18,968 bases of DNA from Thermoleophilia bacterium (GCA_025964405.1 JAOPYW010000196.1:1-18968); one strand, 5' to 3'. Numbered from the stretch's first letter, positions 10,701 through 15,684 are shown. The notes: generated by a model from the letters alone, not told the origin. A program made the numbers and translations.

Positions 10701-13229
10701 GACCTCGTCGGCAACTCGAGGAGCACCGCCTCCGCGACCTTCACGGGCTACGGCGTGATTCCCGCCCCGACGCTCATCGCTCCGGCAGCGAACGCCAAGC
10801 TCAACACGGTGCCGACGCTCAGCTGGACCTGGCCCAGCGACGGCGGCCCGGCCCCGACGACCTACGACGTGCTCGTGGACGGTCTCCCCGTGGGCACCAC
10901 CACGCACCCGACGACGACCCTCGCGATCGCCGATCCGGGCGATGGCAACCACACGTGGCAGGTCCGCCAGAACGACCCCTACACGGGCGTCACGCTGAGC
11001 GCGACCCGCACCTTCCTGCTCGATCGCACGGCTCCGACCAACGCCGGACCGCTGACCCGCGTCGCCACGACCGTCTCCTGGCCCGCCGCCGCCGATCCCG
11101 CCGCGCCGGTCGCCAGCGGCGTCGCGACGATCGAGTTCTGGATCAACGACGGTTCCGGCGCCGTGCTCGCCGCGACGCTCCTGCCGGGTGCGACCTCGTA
11201 CAACTACGGCACGCGGCCCGACGGCGTCTACACGATGTACGTCCGGGCGATCGATGCCGCCGGCAACGCGACCAACTCGCCGTCGCTCGTCGTGACGAAC
11301 GACTCCGCGCCGCCGCTCGCCTTCAACCTCAATGCGCCCGCCGCGCTCCCGGCCCTGCCGGCGATCACGGATGGCACGTCGAGCCCGACCTGCGAATCCG
11401 CCCCGACCTACGTGACGGCCACCCCAACCCTCAGCTGGCAGGCCTCGACCGACGCGACGAGCGGACTCGCCGGCTACGACGTCTACATCGATGGCATCAA
11501 GGCGAACGGGGCACTCCTGACGACCACGAGCTTCCCGGTCACCCCGGCCATCAGCGGTGGCGCTCACACCTGGTACGTGGTGGCCAGCGACAACTTCGGC
11601 TTGACCCGCACGTCGTCGCCCGCCTCCTACGCCGTGCGCGTCGACGGCGCATCGCCGACGATCGGCAGCCAGAGCCCCGCCAACGCGAGCTACACCGCCG
11701 ACACCACGCCGACTCTCAGCTGGTCGGCCAGTGACGACAATTGCGTGGCACGCGTCGAGGTCACCCTGGACGGTTCGGTGGTCGCGACCACGACGGGCTA
11801 CACCACCAGCTACACGCCGGCTGCACCGCTGGCCGAGGGCTCGCACACCTGGTCACTGCGCCTGTTCGACACGGCCGGCAACATCACGTCGGCGGCCGCA
11901 CGCACGGTCATCATCGACACGATCGCCCCGGCGGCCGTCACGGCCATCACCCCCGCGAACGCCTCGACCACGCCCGAGGGCTACCTGACCTTCACGTGGA
12001 GCGCGGGCACCGACGCCGGCTCGGGTGTCAGTCGCTACGACCTCTACGTCGACGGCACGCTGCGCGCCACGAACCTCTCGACCACCACGAACGGCACGTT
12101 CGCCATCCACGCCGGCGCACACAACTGGATGGTCCGCGCCTACGACGCGGTCGGCAACGGTGCCAACTTCAGCTTCACCTACACCGCGAGCGTCGTGGTC
12201 GACACCACGGCTCCCGACGCGTTCAACCTGCTCACGCCGACCGACAACGCCGCGATCACCAGCGGCACCTCCCTCACGTGGGCCCCGTCCTTCGACTTCA
12301 ACGGCATCACCAACTACCGCGTGCTCATCGACGGCGCCCTCGCCGGCACCGTCGCGGGCAACGTGACGACGTTCACGCCGACCGTCGGCGCCGGCACCGC
12401 GATCTGCTCGGTCGACTTCGATCCGGCCGTCGGCGCGGGCTGCATCAGCTCCCCCACCTACACCCAGGGCTACGTGACGGGCAGCACCACCTCCACCAAT
12501 CCCGCGTTCTACCCTGCCTCGGCAGCAGCCTCGTGGGGCACGGCCGCACAGCCCGGGTACTCCGCGTCGGGCAACAGCTTCGGCGTGGGTGACACCACCG
12601 CGGGCACCGGCTGGAACGGCGATCGCCAGTGGACCGCCGCCGAATACGGCGCATCGATCCCCGCCGGTGGCGCCGACGTGCGCTTCGAGCACCGCTACGA
12701 CACACAGAAGATCGGCTCCAACGCCTACGACGGCGGCGCCATCGAGATCATGGTCGACACGGCCGGTGACGGCTTCGCCAACGACACCTGGGCGACCACC
12801 TGCAACGTCGGCAGCCGCGCGCTCTACGGTGCGTCGATGACCTGCACCTACGACATCGTCGAACCCGACGCTGGTGGCTTCAACGCCGTGCTCGGCGGCC
12901 CCGCCGCGAACAACTCGCTCGCCTATCAGGCCACCTTCTCCGGCAACCCCGGCGCGGTCGTGCAGACCAAGGTGCACCTCTCCACCTTCGCCGGCAAGAA
13001 CGTGCGCTTCCGCTTCAAGCTCGGCGGCGACTCGTGCTACGTCGGCCAGCCGGTCGCGCGTGACAAGTACTGCCCGACGCCGCTCAAGAAGTCGGTCTGG
13101 CAGATCGACAACCTCACGCTCGCCAACCCGGCGCTGCTCCCGGGAGCCCATACGTGGAAGGTGCAGGCGGTCGATCCCGCCGGCAACCTGACGAACTCCA
13201 GCCAGACCTGGACGTTCAACCTCTCCTAG
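1782..13229 (+). CDS. Giant secreted multi-Ig-module protein with PA14 domain (putative adhesin or matrix protein)
   Basis: 3815 residues from GTG 1782 to TAG 13227-13229. An alternative start is ATG 1827 (residue 16), directly before the hydrophobic core. Signal peptide: residues 17-39, likely cut after VFA39. Residues about 95-270 resemble the domain preceding DNRLRE/Rhs regions (KESIVVP, FIPAPVITD, YPTPYIVDPG). A PA14 domain spans about 350-522 (GILATYF, RVEPTID, DDG at 451-453, VEYYENTGNN). About 28 Ig/FN3-like modules of 90-125 residues follow, many ending in DNVGN...D-TAPTGG: eight A, eight B, three C, nine D. The order is A(PA14)B, AB, AB, CAB, CAB, CAB, AB, AB, then D1-D9. A jelly-roll-like domain (3536-3784) is inserted in D9. 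By my reading the mature chain has 40 Cys, mostly in pairs. No LPXTG, transmembrane tail or cell-wall-binding repeat is present, so it is secreted or held by other means. PA14 and repeated Ig domains suggest carbohydrate binding and adhesion (inference); no enzymatic motif was found. Confidence 0.88.
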   Translation: MSWLRGLGRAGALRGMRLAVACTVAAVLLLAVTSSIVFAGTVRKGAVRVTKPAPTNCVFTFRKLAATKAAKGNALLRHVTRVCRATGSTGTGASKGAKLPTYVPARLADELGERKALSSTSAAWATLGSTLAAPSTFDGPKGGDIGLRMLDAPHAARVSYENGATYVASEFTAVQSFHGPSLKESIVVPKRLGTRTWSWKVSGGKLAPRLTANGAVDLRNGLFIPAPVITDAKGTKLNAPATWTLAAGGVVSITLNDRSYPTPYIVDPGVAPTVAFTGFTAASGNTYIDPTFSLTRIFVNTAQSGTFTANASTNDADPADITPTRVCFPVYGAGWTADGGCVAGSSGTSNPGILATYFSGTNFNNSTYGANTATSNPSDCTTNPAPVGPFSRVEPTIDSYANWGNVATGTAFDDDTPYPELCEEAFSARWQGTIRANATGGPAYYLGAIADDGIRVSIDGVPVLAYWADTAPIWHTSCALNFAPNSVHSIVVEYYENTGNNRAQLRWSWTGGPGAPSGSYSCYNPNASNMYLRTGTTGSTAWVPSFTNLTPNAPATTPTVTWPVVPAGATATSPGLRMPANSFSRTYTWGPGATAPTPATQNVIAEDDPAPDATPGTAPFTVIADSTGPVGGTISVDNPAGGGLTSAATARLDWSAVGTTDGAAGASSGIAGTGSIWRQDTPFDNGNNTCDAFPATWTSGNSTSVRTGLTPASAQANDTSLAGGVVSGKCYRWALVFTDNVGNVGTVVSEVVRVDSTAPTGITLGYAEVSGNQWMYASGSTMFYNPSAGNSGSFTLDASAGDLESGVDRVQFPATSSGWSPNSATNIVTAPFSMTYAWTSATPSVGPITATVRDVAGNAGATTPYQFTSDTTPPSGGSVTYANSVWSSTAYSVGFNVGTDGSGSGVAAWVLQRQSTPLSASGICDPFTNSWTPVATNPTGSSYGDTLTANNCYQWRMVVTDNVGNTQTYTSTNVLRFDETPPVTSFFGISNPVGNVYRQPLTNNIWFSPTASGSFTVQVTATDGVGMDRVTFPATGVAGWTGPTPPDITAPAGSTYTSSTYSWSAGASDPAVLNAVARDTAGNVASAPFDISLDTTPPMGGMAEPSTTVTNAVSVPLTLTSPTETQSGVQGWSINVQQAPFTGNACGVYGAPTATGLSGTGAVPATATATVAATGCYRYALVVRDNVGNTSTGAASVGAARIDLTNPVPTFTSPAAGSAQTGTFTITGTVSEPTTTVTGGSVTFTGPTSGTACTPTITPAGAGVWNWSCAWTTPMTDGTYTATATTIDAVGNSGSATRTFVIDNSPPVATWTSWTETSPWLHASSTANKDLLWYNPAAPAGTTTATATVTATDAGSGMNRVAFPNLAAAGWGAGGNVTTVGAGNTWAWGYTFTGGGTIGDPALTNAVASDNAGATTGAPALNFRIEPDAAAPTGATFTSTPTLQSTVSFAATVNVGTDAASGVAGWRLDYHYAMLTNGVCGAWEPWITGTVGNGFAGNATDNQVVNFTIRNDDANGDGVPDYTESLCFQTQLFTLDYVGNVGTGPSSGVHRFDFGNPTTTLTVPTSGSGTVAISGVATDAIAAIAPGYAISGSGLDQVSLTYVLPDGPDADALPDAQGTICTTTTFTGAWTSAAWNCSWVTNALPDGLYTVSAVARDNAGRTSVISTSTILLDNQAPVVAWHSWNTNGSPYLYALGSVAWVNNSVAAPVGSYALDARVTAYDLGSGMNRVDVAGLGAGWTPSGASSATLTAPTPAANAWTRAFTFTNPASLAAPGVKQVTAVDNAGNSAPASFEIRLDGTAPTGGAASVTAGRQSGSIVAVAITAASEGASESGLRDWTLQYDTANLSNDTCGAFVNVWSSISTGVGIPPASYSHNVSTLGSQCFRYRLISTDNVGNVAPPVISATRRVDLVAPLVAITSPANGTAESGAFTISGTASDAHTGIDHVKLDWLGPLATNGSICDPAILAGASPSWTFNCSWSTGALPDGTYTVRATSYDRAGNVSATSDISVLLDNQPPFIAFYSFTESSPYTYWAGPVGTNDSLWYNPTAPSGTYSFDVNVTSYDMGSGVSRVEFDGAGAGWTPGGTVATDTNVSPTPTANSFTGNYSFNTAGAVAAPPTLKATAFDPANNPNATTFRLLPDTAQPTGGAVTYANGYAASTTVPVAFDYGTDGAGSGIANWQLYRSDATLSAGTCTGWGAPYSIQTITGVHTGSGSFSDSAADQSCVKYEWRVTDNVGNVETVVGANVVKFDLVPPTGTITLAPTTNTGAQLLVNPTRLIVNTNVAGSFTATVTGSAASGVLETDFPTIATGFTAASTVPGPGPNFAKVYAWSAGAGVPATGRNATVRSNSLGTLALPFEVIADSAAPTGGSVTHAFGFTTATTLPITYAQGNDAIAGVDTWQLQRETGTLAGGACTWSGTFTNAGPASGAGSFTDTLSQATCYRYRVQTTDRVGNVGYTAVSAAAMVDQTAPTSASVVLTAGTNPGAQYLASSTSIWINPTAGGSFTATVTATDPESGTGAATFPALGAGWTTGAGATSAPFTWVTGAAAPSSPSIIVANGSGLTTSIPFTVQLDGAAPTGGTLDQQSGFDTDFSVDLSYSVGADAGSGVASWRIERHSAAYSSVTSSCGAWGPWGTYPLPTGHPTSPYIDLAVTQPTCYQYRLVELDRVGNQGITADGDTVVVIDDVFPPAAFNLVLPTNPVLPAITTAAAAPACGGVPTYTSATPAYDWTDSSDAQSGLDGYDVVVDAGAPSHVLAPTSTLTAGTALADGVHSLGVRALDNQGNFTNAGPAYPSAFRVDTTAPTALATSPANGSFTIDTTPTFAWSATDTNCVARVEVYVDNMVTPVAVASGSESSWTPSTALSEGAHTWKIVAIDSANRTTSSTTLGFGVDTTAPAAFAMTSPTGGETVRGFINVTWTASSDAGSGLGALTAYEVWVDGTLRATVGSAFTTANIPGITNGVHAVFVRAVDLVGNSRSTASATFTGYGVIPAPTLIAPAANAKLNTVPTLSWTWPSDGGPAPTTYDVLVDGLPVGTTTHPTTTLAIADPGDGNHTWQVRQNDPYTGVTLSATRTFLLDRTAPTNAGPLTRVATTVSWPAAADPAAPVASGVATIEFWINDGSGAVLAATLLPGATSYNYGTRPDGVYTMYVRAIDAAGNATNSPSLVVTNDSAPPLAFNLNAPAALPALPAITDGTSSPTCESAPTYVTATPTLSWQASTDATSGLAGYDVYIDGIKANGALLTTTSFPVTPAISGGAHTWYVVASDNFGLTRTSSPASYAVRVDGASPTIGSQSPANASYTADTTPTLSWSASDDNCVARVEVTLDGSVVATTTGYTTSYTPAAPLAEGSHTWSLRLFDTAGNITSAAARTVIIDTIAPAAVTAITPANASTTPEGYLTFTWSAGTDAGSGVSRYDLYVDGTLRATNLSTTTNGTFAIHAGAHNWMVRAYDAVGNGANFSFTYTASVVVDTTAPDAFNLLTPTDNAAITSGTSLTWAPSFDFNGITNYRVLIDGALAGTVAGNVTTFTPTVGAGTAICSVDFDPAVGAGCISSPTYTQGYVTGSTTSTNPAFYPASAAASWGTAAQPGYSASGNSFGVGDTTAGTGWNGDRQWTAAEYGASIPAGGADVRFEHRYDTQKIGSNAYDGGAIEIMVDTAGDGFANDTWATTCNVGSRALYGASMTCTYDIVEPDAGGFNAVLGGPAANNSLAYQATFSGNPGAVVQTKVHLSTFAGKNVRFRFKLGGDSCYVGQPVARDKYCPTPLKKSVWQIDNLTLANPALLPGAHTWKVQAVDPAGNLTNSSQTWTFNLS
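1827..1898 (+). other. Signal peptide core of the giant protein
   Basis: Residues 16-39: after MR comes a long hydrophobic stretch (LAVACTVAAVLLLAVTSS) ending in IVFA, a good AxA-like cleavage context before GTVRKG. With GTG 1782 as start the n-region carries four Arg; with ATG 1827 only one. Both versions would be exported by Sec. The mature protein continues with a basic, Cys-containing segment. Confidence 0.8.
2829..3347 (+). other. PA14 domain inserted in the first Ig module
   Basis: Residues about 350-522 of the giant protein. The order GILATYF, RVEPTID..NWG, FSARWQGTI, YYLGAIADDGIRVSIDG, NSVHSIVVEYYENTGNNRAQLRWSW matches the PA14 beta-barrel. Asp451-Asp452-Gly453 corresponds to the adjacent-Asp motif that binds calcium and sugar in fungal adhesin PA14 domains. 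Four Cys (SDC, ELC, TSC, YSC) could form two disulfides. The flanking sequences look like the two halves of an A-type Ig module (RVCFPVYGAGWTADGG before; FSRTYTWGPGATAP and APFTVIADSTGP after). Confidence 0.85.
3669..9857 (+). repeat. Array of A, B and C Ig-like modules
   Basis: Protein-level repeat, residues about 630-2692. B modules begin around GGS/GGT, carry SG(V/I)..W and contain two Cys (for example GICDPF and NNCYQW). A modules carry G(S/T)FT....D..SG..RV.FP..GAGW....YTW. After a leading B (3669-4058), AB units lie at 4059-4727, 4728-5402, 8550-9200 and 9201-9857, each about 650-675 bp. Three CAB units sit between them. The copies are diverged, so this is an old expansion and not a recent tandem DNA duplication. 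Confidence 0.8.
5403..8549 (+). repeat. Three consecutive CAB super-repeats (about 350 residues each)
   Basis: Units at 5403-6452, 6453-7523 and 7524-8549 (1050, 1071 and 1026 bp). Each starts with a C module resembling bacterial Ig domains (SPA.G....GTFTI.GT, then two Cys in W.CSW, then LPDGTYTV.A...D.AGN), followed by an A module opening with TSW/HSW/YSF aromatic motifs and a B module. The A modules of these units share the phrases WYNP/WVNN and SGM.RV that the flanking AB units carry less strictly. Confidence 0.75.
9858..10757 (+). repeat. Three-module block D1-D3, copy 1 of a segmental duplication
   Basis: Three FN3/Ig-like modules of about 114, 93 and 93 residues. D1 opens with AAFNLVLP and contains PAITT...ACGG..YTSATP. 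D2 contains SPANGSFTIDTTPTF and NCVARVEVYVD. D3 contains DAGSGLG, YEVWVDGTLRAT. All three features, in the same order, recur in block D6-D8. Confidence 0.8.
11316..12215 (+). repeat. Three-module block D6-D8, copy 2 of the segmental duplication
   Basis: Modules of about 114, 91 and 95 residues. D6 opens with LAFNLNAP and contains PAITD...TCESAPTYVTATP. D7 contains SPANASYTADTTPTL and NCVARVEVTLD. D8 contains DAGSGVS, YDLYVDGTLRAT. The total length is 300 residues, the same as copy 1 with the boundaries I used. Modules D4-D5 lie between the copies and lack Cys. Confidence 0.8.
12387..13133 (+). other. C-terminal jelly-roll-like domain nested in the last Ig module
   Basis: Residues about 3536-3784. 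The segment interrupts D9 between the VAGNVTTFTPTV strand and the LLPGAHTWKVQAVDPAGN strand, which would be adjacent in an uninterrupted module. Inside, VRFEHRYDT, GGAIEIMVD, NNSLAYQATFSGNPG and LSTFAGKNVRFRFKLGGD...WQIDNLTL follow the pattern of the beta-sandwich found C-terminal to M6 immune-inhibitor-A-type peptidases and in MAM-like domains. It has six Cys (ICS, GCI, TTC, MTC, DSC, KYC). No peptidase domain accompanies it. Its role may be ligand binding (inference). Confidence 0.65.
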
Positions 13230-13240
13230 GCCGGTGGGGA

Positions 13241-13279
13241 GCCGTGCGCGCAGCGCGGGCCCGTGGCCACGAGTTGGCC
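13241..13279 (+). terminator. Possible hairpins after the giant gene
   Basis: CGCG-CAG-CGCG (13247-13257) and GGCCA-CGAGT-TGGCC (13265-13279) are two short perfect stem-loops 17 and 35 bp after the stop codon. There is no T-run, so intrinsic termination is uncertain. They could also be part of the leader of the next gene. Confidence 0.25.
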
Positions 13280-13320
13280 GGAACCTCGAGGCCCCATCCC
13301 ACGAGACTCAGGGGATCGGA

Positions 13321-13378
13321 CTCCGTGGCGTGCGCTGCGAACCGGTCGACGGAGCGCGCTCGTTGGGGAACGAGGCGC
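13321..13378 (+). promoter_or_regulatory. Tandem stem-loops in the leader of the ATP-grasp operon
   Basis: Stem 1: CTCCGT (13321-13326) pairs with ACGGAG (13349-13354). Stem 2: GCGC (13354-13357), one bulged G, CTCGTT (13359-13364), loop GGGG, AACGAG (13369-13374), GCGC (13375-13378), ten pairs in total. The two share base 13354. Stem 2 ends 25 nt before the ATG at 13404 and 13 nt before the GGGGGAA ribosome binding site at 13392-13398. I do not recognise a known riboswitch class. It may be a translational control element or an attenuator-like fold; no U-tract follows. Confidence 0.4.
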
Positions 13379-13403
13379 AAGGGACACCGCCGGGGGAACG
13401 CAC

Positions 13404-14642
13404 ATGGGTGACATCGGAGCAATCTCGAGCGTGGCTGCGGCCGCGGTACGGGTCACGTCGAAGGAGACGGGCGCGGTGCCGTCACTGCTGCACGCAGGGG
13501 AGCCGACAGGGCACGGCCCCGTCGTGATCGTCGGGCTCAACGCGGCGCCACCCAAGACCACGCAGTCCCTCATCCGCGAGCTCACGGAGCTGGGCCTGAA
13601 GCCCGGACAGGATGTCATCTCCACTCGCTACTCCGACCTCCGTGTGGGCCGTGACGGCGGGTTCGTGCGACTGGCCGGTCAGGCAGACACGCTCGCCGGC
13701 CTCGGCGCGGACGCCACGTTCCTCTTCCGCGGCGGCGGCAACCTCGCCCCCGCCCAGTTCCGCAAGATCGGCGCGATCCAGTCGGTCGAAGGCGCCACCG
13801 TGCTGAGTGACCTCTCGTTCATCGAACGTGCCGGGAGCAAGGCGATCACGAACGACCGGCTCGCGGCAGCGGCGCTCCCGCTCCCCAGGACGATTTCCGT
13901 GCAGGGAGCGAAGCAGGCAATCGCCGGGCTCCACGAGATCCAGGGCGCAGGTAGCGGCGATGTGGTGCTCAAGAAGGTGAACTCGCTGGGCGGGCAGGAC
14001 GTGCACTTCGTCAAGACAGAGGCCGAGGTGCGCGCAGTGATCGATGCCGAGCCGGAGGCCGGATTCGTCGTCCAGGAGTACCTGCCTGCCGCGCGCGACC
14101 AGGACATCCGGGTGCACATGGTCTGGAACCATGACACGGGCCTTCACGAGGTCGAGCACTCCTACGTGCGCAATCGCGCGCCCGGCGCGAAGACCCCCAA
14201 CCTCGCCAACGGTGGATTCCCGACCAAGTACGTGCCCTCGCCCTGGGAACAGGTGCAGGCGCAGCGTGCCGCGGCCGTGCTCACCGAGGGCAGTGCGCAA
14301 CCGCCGCTGCACGTCGGGCTCGATTTCTTCCCGCGGGAGCCGATCACCACGGCCACGGTGAAGCGCAACGAGGAGCTGCAGGAGCTGTCGAGGTCAGGAG
14401 CGGCGGGTCGAGCCGCGGCGTTGGCGGCCGACGCCCACAACGTCGTCATCGGAGAAGCTGCGTCGAGTGCTGGTACCAAGGGCACCGAACTCCTGCTCGG
14501 TGAGGGCGTGAACCCGGTGACCGCACGCATGGCCGACGAGATCGTGCACGTTCGCACGCATGGCCCGACGCAGCTCCAACCGGGCGAGATGGCGCAGCGA
14601 TCACGCGACATGGACCCTGACGCGCTTCTGCCCGGCGCCTGA
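13404..14642 (+). CDS. RimK-like ATP-grasp protein with altered metal-binding motif
   Basis: 412 residues. The ATG at 13404 has GGGGGAA 5 nt upstream; the frame is open back to a GTG at 13263 but that has no ribosome binding site. ATP-grasp enzymes join a carboxylate to an amine via an acyl phosphate. Seen here: an N-terminal alpha/beta lobe (VVIVGLNAAPP); the lobe before the ATP-binding domain, ending in SKAITNDRLAAAALPLPRTISV, which matches the RimK pattern DK..T...L...G.P.P.T; DVVLKKVNSLGGQDVHFV with the ATP-binding Lys and Gly loop; VVQEYLP; DIRVHMVW; and the R..PGAKTPNLANGG segment. Near the C terminus NVVIGEAASSAGTKG (Glu351) aligns with the usual metal-binding E-x-N, but the Asn is Ala353. 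About 60 residues separate LHVGLDFFP from this motif. The substrate is unknown. First gene of a three-gene unit. Confidence 0.75.
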   Translation: MGDIGAISSVAAAAVRVTSKETGAVPSLLHAGEPTGHGPVVIVGLNAAPPKTTQSLIRELTELGLKPGQDVISTRYSDLRVGRDGGFVRLAGQADTLAGLGADATFLFRGGGNLAPAQFRKIGAIQSVEGATVLSDLSFIERAGSKAITNDRLAAAALPLPRTISVQGAKQAIAGLHEIQGAGSGDVVLKKVNSLGGQDVHFVKTEAEVRAVIDAEPEAGFVVQEYLPAARDQDIRVHMVWNHDTGLHEVEHSYVRNRAPGAKTPNLANGGFPTKYVPSPWEQVQAQRAAAVLTEGSAQPPLHVGLDFFPREPITTATVKRNEELQELSRSGAAGRAAALAADAHNVVIGEAASSAGTKGTELLLGEGVNPVTARMADEIVHVRTHGPTQLQPGEMAQRSRDMDPDALLPGA

Positions 14643-14645
14643 CAC

Positions 14646-15677
14646 GTGGGCGTACTGCCCTCCATCGGCACCCGCCTGGGCGGCGAGTGGGGCCAGTTCC
14701 TCAAGCGCGCGGCCTACGGCGACGGCACCTTCGGCGAGACGCTCGCGCACCAGGTGCGCTTCCGCACGACCAAGGCCGTCGGCGCGACGATCGACGACAT
14801 CCGTCCCGACAGCGCGGCTGCCCAGCAGCTGTGGACCGACCCGAAGACCGCGCCGGGCATGCGCCGGTTCGCCGAGGGCATGCTGCAGCTCGTCGACGAG
14901 GTCAGCGGTGGCGATGCGCCGTTCCGTGGCTTCACGCTGAGCACGAGTGACGCCGGCTACGTCGCGAACCGCGCCGTGCATGCATTCCGCGGCGGTCCCG
15001 CGAGCGAGGCCCGCTACGCGGCGGCGCTGCTCCAGGCCGAGCAGCACACGGAGGCGACCGCCGCCGTGCGCAAGGGCGCGTGGCTGCATCTGGACCCCGA
15101 TCGCTCGGCCGGCATGCTGCACATGCTGCGTCACCCGGGCGCCACGCTGGGCGACCTCGACCCCGTGCTCCGGACGAAGCTCGGCCGCGGCATCAAGACG
15201 ACCATCCACGAGATCAACCACATCGGGTCACCGTTGGCTCCCGCTGGCCCGGCGTTCGACTGGCTCGCGGAGGGCAAGGCGGAGACGCTGGCGCGCTGGC
15301 CCCAGCGCGTGAAGGCGGCCGGCGCGAAGCTCGGACTGCCGGCGCCGTCGGGCGTCGGAGCGTGGTTCGACCGGCAGCAGGCGCCGTACCAGGGACAGGT
15401 CGACACGGTGCGCGCGCTGCTGCAGCTGTCAGGCATCGACCATCGACGGCCGGGCGCGTTCTTCCGGGCCGAGAGCATGCTCAACACGCACACCGAAGCC
15501 GACCTGCCGGGCGTGTTCGCCGCGCGCATCGCACGCCGCAACGCACCTCCCGGACCCGCGCGGCAGACGATCTTCGATCGCGTGGAGGCGCTCGTGGCGA
15601 CCGGGGTCTCCAGCGACGGCACCCATGCCGACCCGGCGAAGGTGCAGGCCCTCGCGGGCGAACTCGGCCTGCGATGA
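14646..15677 (+). CDS. Putative gluzincin-like zinc metallopeptidase (HEXXH)
   Basis: 343 residues, starting at GTG 14646, 3 nt after the ATP-grasp stop codon, so translational coupling is likely. Residues 188-192 read HEINH, a HEXXH zinc site, followed after 16 residues by Glu209 within WLAEGKAETLA. The spacing and the W-L-x-E-G-x-A-E signature are those of MA-clan gluzincins of the peptidase MA-like type, where Glu209 would be the third zinc ligand and Glu189 the general base. No signal peptide or membrane segment is seen, so it is probably cytoplasmic. The region before the motif is mostly helical and Ala-rich and I do not recognise it; the part after has an acidic and aromatic helix-rich tail. 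The substrate is unknown. Co-expression with an ATP-grasp ligase suggests a maturation or turnover partner (inference). Confidence 0.65.
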   Translation: MGVLPSIGTRLGGEWGQFLKRAAYGDGTFGETLAHQVRFRTTKAVGATIDDIRPDSAAAQQLWTDPKTAPGMRRFAEGMLQLVDEVSGGDAPFRGFTLSTSDAGYVANRAVHAFRGGPASEARYAAALLQAEQHTEATAAVRKGAWLHLDPDRSAGMLHMLRHPGATLGDLDPVLRTKLGRGIKTTIHEINHIGSPLAPAGPAFDWLAEGKAETLARWPQRVKAAGAKLGLPAPSGVGAWFDRQQAPYQGQVDTVRALLQLSGIDHRRPGAFFRAESMLNTHTEADLPGVFAARIARRNAPPGPARQTIFDRVEALVATGVSSDGTHADPAKVQALAGELGLR

Positions 15678-15684
15678 TGCCGGC

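Noticed and set aside
8774..11734. Open frame of about 986 codons on + in another frame of the giant gene
   Set aside because: It is an Arg/His-rich shadow of the Ig array with no signal peptide, motif or plausible ribosome binding site.
8064..11846. Open frame of about 1260 codons antisense to the giant gene
   Set aside because: Its translation is Arg/Gly/Ala-rich without motifs. Long antisense frames are expected where the sense gene has strong G/C third-position bias; the sense frame has coherent domains.
3669..13229. CRISPR array or recent tandem DNA repeat
   Set aside because: The repetition is at protein level with period of 300-1070 bp and strong divergence; no short identical repeats with unique spacers.
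1782..13229. Rhs or polymorphic toxin
   Set aside because: Although the N-terminal domain resembles the pre-repeat region of Rhs/DNRLRE proteins, there are no YD repeats, no RHS core motif, no toxin-like C terminus and no immunity gene downstream.
13263..13403. N-terminal extension of the ATP-grasp gene from GTG 13263
   Set aside because: No ribosome binding site, Arg/Gly-rich translation, and it covers the hairpin leader; ATG 13404 has a good GGGGGAA.
13404..15677. Graspetide-type peptide modification cluster
   Set aside because: An ATP-grasp gene is present, but I see no precursor peptide gene, transporter or acetyltransferase beside it, and the fold looks RimK-like with an altered metal site.
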